The notes beneath the pieces are model-generated. The model was not told where the DNA came from and did not search any database. It saw nothing but the letters and a program-made list of their open reading frames with translations. A DNA stretch of 47,200 bases from an uncultured Sphingomonas sp. (lineage in GTDB: Bacteria > Pseudomonadota > Alphaproteobacteria > Sphingomonadales > Sphingomonadaceae): the NCBI GenBank assembly GCA_946482655.1, contig CAMLSA010000011.1:1-47200 (forward strand), written 5' to 3'. The position numbers and the translations under genes were made by a program. Positions 27,197-34,449 of the stretch are shown piece by piece. Positions within the stretch are counted from its first letter, which is position 1; every line of letters begins with the position of its first letter.

Positions 27197-27272
27197 TGGT
27201 GGAGCTGAGGGGAATCGAACCCCTGACCTCTGCAGTGCGATTGCAGCGCTCTCCCATCTGAGCTACAGCCCC
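27197..27272 (-). tRNA. tRNA-Ala (anticodon CGC)
   Basis: On the minus strand the 76-base sequence folds as a complete cloverleaf. The acceptor GGGGCTG pairs with CAGCTCC (one G-T). The D arm is GCTC/GAGC, and the anticodon stem CTGCA/TGCAG has loop ATCGCAC (anticodon CGC, reading GCG). The T arm is AGGGG-TTCGATT-CCCCT. The CCA end is encoded. The 5' end is at 27272. Confidence 0.96.
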
Positions 27273-27411
27273 GCACGCCGGGCGCTCCCTCTAGCCGCAG
27301 CACCGACGGGATGCAACAGCGCAGAATCGCGCTACGGTCAAATCGCTCGACGAGCGTTTCGGCGGCGACCAACCGTCCGCCTATAATCGTCCCCTGCTGA
27401 CCTCATGATTC

Positions 27412-27437
27412 GGAACAGGTCACTGTATATCGGCGTT
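27412..27437 (+). promoter_or_regulatory. EcfG (general stress sigma factor) promoter for the DUF2171 gene
   Basis: GGAAC at 27412-27416 and CGTT at 27434-27437 are separated by 17 bases, matching the alphaproteobacterial EcfG consensus. The site is on the coding strand 76 bases before the start of the DUF2171 gene, with no gene between. Confidence 0.75.
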
Positions 27438-27512
27438 TTTCCTCCACCTTGGCCGGGCGCCGCGCAGATGCGGACGACCGGCGGAAACCATGTCCAAAAG
27501 CAGGAGGATATC

Positions 27513-28373
27513 ATGGGTTATGAGCGCAGCACCGGCCGCGATTATCGCGACGATCGCGATCGCGGCTACAGCGCGCGGGGGCGCGACGACTATCGCGGCC
27601 CGGATTACCGTGATCGCGATTTGCGGGATCGCGAGCGCAGCTACGGGCGCTCGTCGGATTATGACGATGGCCGGGGATTTTTCGATCGGGCTGGTGACGA
27701 GGTGAGGTCCTGGTTCGGCGACGAAGAAGCCGACCGCCGCCGCCGGTGGGACGAACGCCTGCGCGAGCGTGATGAAGAGCGCCGCTATGGCGATGGCGGG
27801 CGCTTCGCGGAGGGCCCCGGCGGGCGCACGGGGGGCTATAGCTCGCCAGCCTCAGTCGGCTATTCCGCTGGTAATCCGGAATATGGCGCCGGCCGCGGTG
27901 CCGGCGCCACGATGAACTACGGCCTCGGTGCGGCACCCGATCATGATGGTTGGGGTCTCGATCCCAATTACCGCGCTTGGCGCCGCCGCCAGATGGAAGC
28001 GCTCGACCGGGATTATGAGGAATATCGCCGCGAGAACGAGAACCGCTTCCACAATGAGTTCGGCGGCTGGCGCAGCAACCGCGAAAACCAGCGCCAGGCC
28101 CTCCGACAGGCACAGGAGGGCCAGGAGGTGCTCGGTTCGGACGGAGCCCATATCGGCACGGTCGATCATGTCCGCGGCGACCGCATCCTGCTTACCAAGA
28201 GCGACAAGGATGCTGGCGGACGCCATCACTCGATCCCTTCCGCCTGGATTGTCGACGTCAGCGACAAGGTGCGGATCAACCGCACCGCCGCCCAGGCGCA
28301 GGCGGCGTGGAAGGACGAGGAAGACAGCGAAGGGCCGCACAACCTGAACCGGGCCTTCTCCGGCACTTATTGA
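27513..28373 (+). CDS. DUF2171-domain stress-related protein with Arg/Asp-rich N-terminus
   Basis: 286 residues from the ATG at 27513 with AGGAGG 6 bases upstream. The frame upstream is open but has no ribosome binding site. Residues about 1-110 are very rich in Arg, Asp, Tyr and Gly (RDYRDDRDRGYSARGRDDYR) and should be disordered. The middle has LDPNYRAWRRRQMEALDRDY, seen in SWFGD-containing proteins of this group. The C-terminal 75 residues (GQEVLGSDGAHIGTVDHVRG, then ILLTKSDKDAGGRHHSIP) form the DUF2171/PRC-barrel-like domain. Function is unknown. The EcfG promoter suggests induction by general stress. Confidence 0.82.
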   Translation: MGYERSTGRDYRDDRDRGYSARGRDDYRGPDYRDRDLRDRERSYGRSSDYDDGRGFFDRAGDEVRSWFGDEEADRRRRWDERLRERDEERRYGDGGRFAEGPGGRTGGYSSPASVGYSAGNPEYGAGRGAGATMNYGLGAAPDHDGWGLDPNYRAWRRRQMEALDRDYEEYRRENENRFHNEFGGWRSNRENQRQALRQAQEGQEVLGSDGAHIGTVDHVRGDRILLTKSDKDAGGRHHSIPSAWIVDVSDKVRINRTAAQAQAAWKDEEDSEGPHNLNRAFSGTY

Positions 28374-28395
28374 TCGATCAACATCGATCGCGGGA

Positions 28396-28426
28396 GGGGT
28401 CGGTCGCTAGACCGGCCCCTTTTTTT
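28396..28426 (+). terminator. Rho-independent terminator of the DUF2171 gene
   Basis: A 10-bp stem (28396-28405 with 28410-28419, one G-T, loop GCTA) is followed by seven T residues (28420-28426). It begins 22 bases past the stop codon. Confidence 0.92.
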
Positions 28427-28519
28427 CGTAAGCCGCCCCATCGCTCTTGATGCGGTGCAGCATCGCGACCAGAATGAGAGCTCCGTTCTGATTGCATCTA
28501 GGCGCCGGAGAAGACCGCC

Positions 28520-29305
28520 ATGTTCCTCAAGGGCAAGACCGCACTGATCACCGGCTCGACCTCGGGCATCGGCCTGGCCTATGCCAAGGCGCTGGCCGGG
28601 GCGGGCGCCAATATCGTGATCAACGGCTTCGGCGACGCGGCGGCGATCGAGGCGGAACGTTCGGGTCTCGAAGCGCTGAGCGGCGCGCGGGCGCTCCATT
28701 GCGGCCATGATCTGTCGAAGTCCGACCAGATCCAGGCAATGATGGTGGAGGCCGCCGCGGCGTTCGGCGGGGTCGATATCCTGATCAACAATGCCGGCGT
28801 GCAGCATGTCGCCCCGATCGAGGACTTTCCCGTCGACAAGTGGGATCTGATCATCGCGCTCAACCTGACGAGCGCGTTCCATACCAGTCGGCTCGCTCTG
28901 CCCTGGATGAAGGCGCGTAAATGGGGCCGGATCATCCAGACCGCCTCTGCCCACTCGCTGACCGCCTCTCCCTTCAAGTCGGCCTATGTCACCGCCAAGC
29001 ACGGGTTGGCGGGGCTTACCAAGACGATCGCGCTCGAGGCGGCGACCTTCGGCATCACCGCCAACTGCATCAGCCCCGGCTATGTCTGGACATCTCTGGT
29101 CGAAAAGCAGATTCCCGACACCATGAAGGCGCGCGGCATGACCAAGGAGCAGGTGATGAACGACGTCCTGCTCGCCGGACAGCCGACCAAGCAGTTCGTC
29201 ACTGTCGACCAGGTCGCGGCGATGGCGCTCTATCTGTGCCGCGACGAGGCGGCGTCGATCACCGGCGCCAACATATCGATCGACGGCGGCTGGACCGCGC
29301 AATAG
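28520..29305 (+). CDS. bdhA: 3-hydroxybutyrate dehydrogenase (SDR family)
   Basis: 261 residues. The enzyme interconverts (R)-3-hydroxybutyrate and acetoacetate with NAD+, a step in polyhydroxybutyrate use. The short-chain dehydrogenase motifs are TGSTSGIG (NAD-binding, residues 11-18), NNAG near 90, the catalytic Ser in TASAHSLTASP, and YVTAKHG (Tyr and Lys). The C-terminal region GQPTKQFVTVDQVAAMALYL and the end SIDGGWTAQ are characteristic of this subfamily. The 146-base gap upstream holds a quasi-palindrome (28471-28489) and a short inverted repeat GATGC/GCATC at 28449-28464 that could be operators. Confidence 0.92.
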   Translation: MFLKGKTALITGSTSGIGLAYAKALAGAGANIVINGFGDAAAIEAERSGLEALSGARALHCGHDLSKSDQIQAMMVEAAAAFGGVDILINNAGVQHVAPIEDFPVDKWDLIIALNLTSAFHTSRLALPWMKARKWGRIIQTASAHSLTASPFKSAYVTAKHGLAGLTKTIALEAATFGITANCISPGYVWTSLVEKQIPDTMKARGMTKEQVMNDVLLAGQPTKQFVTVDQVAAMALYLCRDEAASITGANISIDGGWTAQ

Positions 29306-29374
29306 CGCGGGCTGCTTGCCAAGCCGGGCGGGGGCGGGCAGGCTGGGCTTTTCGAGGCGTGAGGAGACGATCGC

Positions 29375-30013
29375 TTGCCCTTTTCGAGAGTCGCCCCCGC
29401 TTTGGCGATGCTGCTGATCCTGGCGGCCTGCGGCGCGAAGACGCTCGAACCCAGGCAGCACAAGCCGCGCTCCAACGACTGGCGCGAGATCGTCAGCCAG
29501 GCGGATCGCGATCGGCTGGCGCGCTGGCGGAGCGCATGGATGGCTGGCCTCGAAAAGGCCAAGGCTGCGGGCAATGGCCCCCGGATCGCGGCGCAGGGCG
29601 CGCTGCTCAAGCCCGATCTCGCGCTCGACGATCCGCTGCCACCCCCCGGCGACTATAGCTGCCGCGTCTTCAAGATGGGGGCCCAGGCCAGGGGCCTGCT
29701 CGATTATGTCGCCTATCCGGCCTTCACCTGCCGCGTGACGGCCGAGCAGGGGCGGCTCCATTTCGCCAAGATCGACGGGTCGCAACGGCCTGTCGGCGAT
29801 ATCTATCCCGATGAAGGACAGCGGATGATCTTCCTCGGTACCATGACCCTCGGCGATGAGGCGCGGCCTCTGCCCTATGGCCGGGACGCCGAGCGGGACA
29901 TGGCCGGGATCGTCGAGCGGGTGGGGTCGCGCCGTTGGCGGATCGCCTTTCCCTATCCGCATTGGGAATCGACGATAGATATTTTCGAACTGGTACCGAA
30001 GGGGCTAGGATGA
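29375..30013 (+). CDS. DUF4893 lipoprotein
   Basis: 212 residues from a TTG at 29375 with GAGGAG 8 bases upstream. The start gives a lipoprotein signal, MLLILAACGAK, with lipobox Cys19. The family DUF4893 is recognised from SNDWREIVSQADRDRL, the middle PPPGDYSCRVFKMGAQ with FTCRVTAEQGRLHF, and the end FPYPHWESTIDIFELVP. Function is unknown. The gene overlaps the M20 amidohydrolase by ATGA (30010-30013), so the two are translationally coupled. Confidence 0.87.
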   Translation: MPFSRVAPALAMLLILAACGAKTLEPRQHKPRSNDWREIVSQADRDRLARWRSAWMAGLEKAKAAGNGPRIAAQGALLKPDLALDDPLPPPGDYSCRVFKMGAQARGLLDYVAYPAFTCRVTAEQGRLHFAKIDGSQRPVGDIYPDEGQRMIFLGTMTLGDEARPLPYGRDAERDMAGIVERVGSRRWRIAFPYPHWESTIDIFELVPKGLG

Positions 30014-31296
30014 AAGCCGCGGTACGGATGATCGCCCTCATGGCGGCGCTCACGGCTGCGCCATCACGCGCCGATCCGCTGGCCAAGGCGGTCGCGGCCG
30101 ACATGCCGAGCCTGATCGCCATCTACCGCGACCTCCATAGCCATCCCGAGCTTAGCGGCAAGGAAGTGCGCAGCGCCGCGATCATGGCGGCCGAGGTGAA
30201 GAAGCTCGGGTTCGACGTGACCACCGGGGTCGGCGGCACTGGGCTGGTGGCGGTGATGAAGAACGGTCCCGGCCCGGTGCTGATGCTGCGTGCCGACATG
30301 GACGCGTTGCCGGTGACCGAACGGACCGGCCTGGCCCATGCGAGCCGGACGCCTGGCCTCATGCATGCCTGCGGACACGACACGCACATGACCGGCTGGA
30401 TCGGCACCGCCCGGCGGCTGGCCGCGCTGAAGGCGAGCTGGTCGGGCACGCTGGTGATGATCGGCCAGCCCGCCGAAGAGATCGGATCGGGTGCACGGGC
30501 GATGCTGAAGGACGGACTCTACAAGCGCTTTCCCAAGCCGGGCACCGTGATCGCCTTCCATGACTCGGCGAGCCTGCCGGCGGGTATGATCGGCTATGTC
30601 GACGGCTACACCATGGCCAATGTCGACTCGGTCGACATCGTGGTGAAGGGCATCGGCGGGCATGGGGCCTATCCCCACCTGGCCAAGGACCCGATCGTCA
30701 CCGCGTCGCGCATCGTCTCCACCCTTCAGACCCTGGTCTCGCGTGAGATCGATCCGCTCGAATCGGGCGTCGTCACCGTCGGCAGCTTCCAGGCGGGCAC
30801 CAAGCACAACATCATCCCGCCCGAGGCGAAGCTCCAGATAACTGTTCGATCCTACAAGCCCGAGGTGCGGCGCCATCTGCTCGATGGCGTCGCTCGTATC
30901 GCCAGGGGCGAGGGCATCGCTGCGGGCATGGCCGAGGATGCTCTACCGGTCGTGACCCATCAGGACCAGCGCACGCCGGCGACGTTCAACACCCATCAGC
31001 TCACGACGACGATGGCCGCCATGTTCACGCGGCGCTTCGGCAACGAGCGGGTGACCGAGGTGAAGCCGCAGATGGGCGGCGAGGACTTCAGCGAATATTA
31101 TCTGGCCGACAAGTCGATCCAGACGATGCTCTTCTGGGTCGGCGGCGTTCCCAAGGACCAATGGGAGGCCGCGAAGGGCGACATCACCCAATTGCCGTCG
31201 ATCCACAGCCCCCTCTGGGCGCCCGATGCGGAAACGGTGATCTCGACCGCGGTGGAGGCGATGACGGCGGCGGCGCTGACGATCTTGAGGAAATAA
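30010..31296 (+). CDS. Secreted M20-family amidohydrolase/peptidase
   Basis: 428 residues from the ATG in the overlap with the preceding gene. An N-terminal signal peptide (MKAAVRMIALMAALTAAPSRA) sends it to the periplasm. The metal site follows the M20D pattern: RADMDALPV, then MHACGHDTHMTGW (Cys121, His123), and the catalytic Glu pair in QPAEEIGSGARAML (E156, E157). Later motifs include KGIGGHGAYPHLAKDPI and PQMGGEDFSEYYL. M20D enzymes cleave N-acyl amino acids, indole-acetyl amides or dipeptides. The substrate here is unknown. A 333-base gap follows. Confidence 0.9.
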   Translation: MKAAVRMIALMAALTAAPSRADPLAKAVAADMPSLIAIYRDLHSHPELSGKEVRSAAIMAAEVKKLGFDVTTGVGGTGLVAVMKNGPGPVLMLRADMDALPVTERTGLAHASRTPGLMHACGHDTHMTGWIGTARRLAALKASWSGTLVMIGQPAEEIGSGARAMLKDGLYKRFPKPGTVIAFHDSASLPAGMIGYVDGYTMANVDSVDIVVKGIGGHGAYPHLAKDPIVTASRIVSTLQTLVSREIDPLESGVVTVGSFQAGTKHNIIPPEAKLQITVRSYKPEVRRHLLDGVARIARGEGIAAGMAEDALPVVTHQDQRTPATFNTHQLTTTMAAMFTRRFGNERVTEVKPQMGGEDFSEYYLADKSIQTMLFWVGGVPKDQWEAAKGDITQLPSIHSPLWAPDAETVISTAVEAMTAAALTILRK

Positions 31297-31629
31297 TCAT
31301 CCCTTCCCCGGCTACGGGTCTGGCCTAGATGTTCAGTCCCCGGAGTTTGATGGCGCGGGTTTGAAGTGAGCCGCTGGGGTTCTTTTGTATTGACGCTGGC
31401 CTTGCCGCCGGTGCTGATGATAATATCCAGATCGACAAAGAGGGGCAGCCCGCCCGCGGGAGAGGATGAAATCGATGCCGCCGGCTTGTTGAGCCCGAGC
31501 CTGCCCAGGGGAGGAAAAGGCGAGTCGCCGGTTCGATCGTCCGCGGAACACGGCCCGGCTCGGACGGCACGGCGGCGAGGACGGGTCGATCCGGTCTTGA
31601 TAAAGATACAAGCTTGAGAGGGATGCCGA
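31297..31629. other. 333-base gap before the GMC oxidoreductase, no gene recognised
   Basis: The stretch has no tRNA, no clear terminator and no convincing gene. A frame open at 31366-31617 has no ribosome binding site and no family similarity. Its last 35 bases (31595-31621) are AT-rich and hold TCTTG-AAGAT and CTTGAG elements similar to those before the XRE regulator at 34450. The GMC promoter or leader is the most likely content. Confidence 0.5.
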
Positions 31630-33225
31630 GTGACGATTGAGACGGAGGTGTTGATCATCGGTGCGGGCGCGGCAGGCGGCGTCGCCGCGCGGACTCTCGC
31701 CACGGCAGGGCTGCGGGTACTCTGCCTCGAGCAGGGGGAATGGCCCGACGACGCCAAATATGTCGGGCGCCGGGCCGAATGGGAAGTGCTGGCGGAGCGC
31801 CGCTGGAATCCCAATCCCAACCTCCGCCTGACCGAGAGCGACTATCCGCTCGACGTCTCCGAATGCGATGTTCAGCCGTTGATGTACAATGCCGTCGGCG
31901 GCTCGACGATCCTCTGGGCGGCGGTGTGGCACAGGCTCACCCCGTCGGATTTCCGCGTGAAATCTCTGGACGGCGTCGGGGCGGACTGGCCGCTTTCCTA
32001 TGACGAGCTGGCGCCCTTCTATGATCGGATCGAGGAGGAGATGGGCGTGTCGGGGCTGGACGGCGACCCTGCCTATCCGCCGCACGCCCCCTATCCGCTG
32101 CCGCCGTTCCCGCTGGACAAGGGCGCGGAGAAGATGGCGCGGGGGTTCAACAAGCTCGGCTGGCACTGGTGGCCGGGCAGCAACGCGATACCGACGCGCG
32201 ACTATCGCGGCCGCAATGCGTGCGTCCGGCGCGGCACCTGCATGATCGGATGTGCTGACGGCGCCAAGGCCTCGACCAACCTGACCCACTGGCCCGACGC
32301 CCTCGCCCATGGCGCGCAGGTCATCACGGGCGCTCGCGTCGCCGAGGTCACCGTCGACGAGGCCGGCCGCGCTTCGGGCGCCGTCTACATCGATCGCGGC
32401 GGCGAGACATGCCGGGTGCGGGCGCAGGTCGTCATCCTCTGCGCCAGCGGTGTCGGCACCCCGCGCATTCTGCAGATGTCGCGGTCGAAGCGGTTTCCGA
32501 ATGGCCTCGCCAACTCCTCCGGGCTGGTCGGGCGCGGGCTGATGGTGCATCCGACGGGCGCGATCAGCGGGATGTTCGACGAGCCTCTGGAATCCTGGTC
32601 CGGCCCACAGGGACACCTTCTCTACAGTATGGAATTCTACAATAGCGACACATCGCGCGGGTTCGTGCGGGGAAGCAAGTGGAGCCTTCTGTCGCACGCC
32701 GGGCCGCTGGCGTCGGCGCTGTCGATGAACTACGGCGCGTCGCTGCACGCCTCGCAGGCGGCGAGCTTCGGGCGGATGCAGACGCTGGCGATCTTCGCGG
32801 AGGATCTGCCCGACGATAGCAATCGCGTGCTCCTCGATGACGTGCTGACCGATTCGGACGGGCTGCCGGCGCCGAAACTGGTGTACCGCATCGGCGACAA
32901 CACACGGAAGCTGCTCGAATTCAACGCCGCGCGCGCCAGGGAGGTGTTTCGCGCCGCCGGTGCCGTGAAGGTGGGAGGCGTGTCGATGAACCCGGACGGG
33001 AGCGGCGCGCATCTGACCGGCACGGCCCGCATGGGCGTCGATCCCGAACGGTCCGTCGTCGATCGCTGGGGCCGGAGCCACGACGTTCCCAATCTCTACA
33101 TCTGGGACGGCAGCATCTTCCCGACCGCCGGCGCGGTGAACCCCACCGCGACGATCTTCGCCATGGCCCTGCGCTGCGCCTTGCGGCTGTCGGAAGAACG
33201 ACGCGAGCAGGAGATCGCGGCATGA
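31630..33225 (+). CDS. GMC-family oxidoreductase (large subunit, gluconate-dehydrogenase type)
   Basis: 531 residues from a GTG at 31630 (GAGAGGGATGCC upstream). FAD-binding motif GAGAAGG is at residues 11-17. The middle has NAVGGSTILWAAVWHRL, then NACVRRGTCMIGCADGAK, a Cys-rich segment typical of the membrane-associated gluconate/sorbitol dehydrogenase large subunits. The active site region has HLTGTARMG and AVNPTATIFAMALR. Electrons would pass to a quinone or cytochrome. No Tat signal is visible on this subunit. It overlaps its small partner by ATGA (33222-33225). The substrate (an alcohol or sugar acid) is not determined. Confidence 0.9.
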   Translation: MTIETEVLIIGAGAAGGVAARTLATAGLRVLCLEQGEWPDDAKYVGRRAEWEVLAERRWNPNPNLRLTESDYPLDVSECDVQPLMYNAVGGSTILWAAVWHRLTPSDFRVKSLDGVGADWPLSYDELAPFYDRIEEEMGVSGLDGDPAYPPHAPYPLPPFPLDKGAEKMARGFNKLGWHWWPGSNAIPTRDYRGRNACVRRGTCMIGCADGAKASTNLTHWPDALAHGAQVITGARVAEVTVDEAGRASGAVYIDRGGETCRVRAQVVILCASGVGTPRILQMSRSKRFPNGLANSSGLVGRGLMVHPTGAISGMFDEPLESWSGPQGHLLYSMEFYNSDTSRGFVRGSKWSLLSHAGPLASALSMNYGASLHASQAASFGRMQTLAIFAEDLPDDSNRVLLDDVLTDSDGLPAPKLVYRIGDNTRKLLEFNAARAREVFRAAGAVKVGGVSMNPDGSGAHLTGTARMGVDPERSVVDRWGRSHDVPNLYIWDGSIFPTAGAVNPTATIFAMALRCALRLSEERREQEIAA

Positions 33226-33647
33226 GCGGCCGGATCGGCGAGCAGGATCGCGACTGTTTCGCGCGGCTGGTGGAGGTCTTGTTGCCGGAGGGCTCGGGAA
33301 TGCCGGCCGGAGCGTCTGTAGACGTCGCCGGCACGGGGCTCGACCAGGTGCTCGACCTTCGGCCGGACCTGACGCCCGATCTCCTGGCCGCGTTGCGCGG
33401 GATACGCGGGCTTGCGCCCGAGGAAGCCGTCGTTCGCCTGCAAGGCGAGGGCGGCGACAGCTGGAGAGCTGTTCGCGTGGCAGCGTTTGGGGCTTATTAT
33501 AACAGCCCGGCATTGCGGGAACGGCTCGGCTATGCGGGGCAGACCGCCAGGGCGATCGAACATGATCCGGTTTCGGAACAGGGGATGCGCGATCTACTGG
33601 CTCCCGTGCTGGCCCGGCCGCCGATGTGGCGCTCCGCCCCGCGATGA
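33222..33647 (+). CDS. Small partner subunit, gluconate 2-dehydrogenase subunit 3-like
   Basis: 141 residues, overlapping the end of the GMC oxidoreductase. Similarity to the subunit 3 group is inferred mainly from gene order and from the pattern EQDRDCFARLVEVLLPEGSG at the start and AFGAYYNSPALRERLGYAGQ near residue 90. There is no signal peptide or membrane segment here, whereas many family members carry a Tat signal that exports the complex. A cytochrome c subunit gene is not present. I am fairly sure it is the partner of the upstream gene, less sure of the name. Confidence 0.7.
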   Translation: MSGRIGEQDRDCFARLVEVLLPEGSGMPAGASVDVAGTGLDQVLDLRPDLTPDLLAALRGIRGLAPEEAVVRLQGEGGDSWRAVRVAAFGAYYNSPALRERLGYAGQTARAIEHDPVSEQGMRDLLAPVLARPPMWRSAPR

Positions 33648-33728
33648 CTGGGCAGGCTCCCTGCGCCCCCCGGTGCGCTCGTCGCACGTTGAAGCCGCAC
33701 CGCGCCGGACTGGCGGCTCTCCCTGGAT

Positions 33729-34094
33729 CTAGCCGGCCAGCGTGTCGGAGATGATCGCCGCCAGCTGTTCGAGCCGATAGGGTTTGGAGATCACCGGCGC
33801 GTCGGTGAAGCCGCAGCCGTGAGGCAGCCCGCCATAACCGGTCGCGAAGATGAAGCGCTTGCCGGTGTCGCGCAGGCGCTGCGCGACGGGCAGGCTGGTC
33901 TCGTCCTTCAGGTTGAGATCTAGCAGGGCGATATCGAAATCGGTATCCTCGGCGCGCGCCAGCGCCTCGGCTACCGTTGATGCCACCGCCGCGGTCTTGC
34001 AGCCGATCTCATCGAGCATATCCTCGGCGGTCATCGCGATGATCGTGTCATCTTCCACGATCAAAACCCGCGTTCCAGCTGGGGGTTGGCTCAC
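33729..34094 (-). CDS. Single-domain response regulator (CheY-like receiver)
   Basis: 121 residues from a GTG at 34092-34094 with GAGGA about 9 bases upstream. The longer frame (to 34157) adds residues outside the receiver fold. The receiver pattern is complete: acidic pocket in VLIVEDDTII, phospho-acceptor Asp in DIALLDLNLKDE, Thr in FIFATGYGG and Lys in PVISKPYRLEQ. There is no output domain. The closest style is the receivers paired with HWE/HisKA2 kinases in alphaproteobacteria. A kinase partner is not in the neighbourhood. Confidence 0.85.
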   Translation of the reverse strand: MSQPPAGTRVLIVEDDTIIAMTAEDMLDEIGCKTAAVASTVAEALARAEDTDFDIALLDLNLKDETSLPVAQRLRDTGKRFIFATGYGGLPHGCGFTDAPVISKPYRLEQLAAIISDTLAG

Positions 34095-34351
34095 TAATAT
34101 ATTTCCTCGGCAGCACCCCGGACGGCATCTGATGGCGTAATATTCCGTGGCGCGCAATTGAACTTCGTGGTGAATCGATCGCGCGTGGCCTTTCCCCCGC
34201 CCGCGTCATGGATTTGCGCCCGCCAGGACCAGCCTGGCGGGCGCTTCTCTTCCTCCCCAGGAAAAGATCGGCAGCCGCGCCTCTTACAACCGTGCGTGGT
34301 TCGGAATTCGCGGCAATCGGCTTTCGCGGCTCATATAAGGGAGAAATTCGA
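34095..34351. other. Intergenic stretch between the response regulator and the mini-ORF
   Basis: 257 bases with divergent promoter activity expected. It holds the stem-loop at 34216-34244 and a TATAAG-like element (34335-34340) before the ribosome binding site of the mini-ORF. No other gene is supported. Confidence 0.5.
34216..34244. terminator. 12-bp perfect stem-loop, terminator-like
   Basis: GCGCCCGCCAGG (34216-34227) pairs exactly with CCTGGCGGGCGC (34233-34244), loop ACCAG. The plus-strand side continues TTCTCTTCCTCC, pyrimidine-rich but not a pure T-run. It lies in the gap upstream of the mini-ORF and the XRE regulator, with no plus-strand gene directly before it, so it may end a short RNA or act as an attenuator. 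Confidence 0.6.
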
Positions 34352-34414
34352 ATGGCCTCCATTGGCGGGGGTCCTATTTTCATGTGCGGCTGTTGTGTCG
34401 TTCACTCTAAATAG
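34352..34414 (+). CDS. Candidate 20-codon Cys-rich leader peptide
   Basis: ATG at 34352 with AGGGAG 8 bases upstream opens a 20-codon frame ending TAG at 34412-34414. The peptide starts MASIGGGP and ends CGCCVVHSK, with three Cys in the last nine residues. It sits 35 bases before the XRE/ScfR-type regulator, between a stem-loop and an AT-rich inverted repeat. The good ribosome binding site, the Cys cluster and the position suggest a leader peptide or a small product gene. No homologue is known to me and the frame may be chance. Confidence 0.4.
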   Translation: MASIGGGPIFMCGCCVVHSK

Positions 34415-34418
34415 TGTA

Positions 34419-34436
34419 ATCTTGTAAGATCCTTAC
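34419..34436. promoter_or_regulatory. AT-rich overlapping inverted repeats before the XRE regulator
   Basis: ATCTT-GT-AAGAT (34419-34430) and GTAAG-ATC-CTTAC (34424-34436) overlap in the 35 bases between the mini-ORF and the regulator start. The region is clearly more AT-rich than its surroundings. XRE-type regulators often bind such short palindromes in their own promoters, so an auto-regulatory operator is plausible. Confidence 0.45.
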
Positions 34437-34449
34437 TTGAGGCATTTAC

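Noticed and set aside
31366..31617. 83-codon frame in the gap before the GMC gene
   Set aside because: No ribosome binding site, no recognisable domain and unusual composition for a protein. Treated as non-coding.
34121..34146. GGAAT-N17-CGTC on the minus strand before the response regulator as an EcfG promoter
   Set aside because: Both elements have a mismatch, including the usually invariant C of GGAAC.
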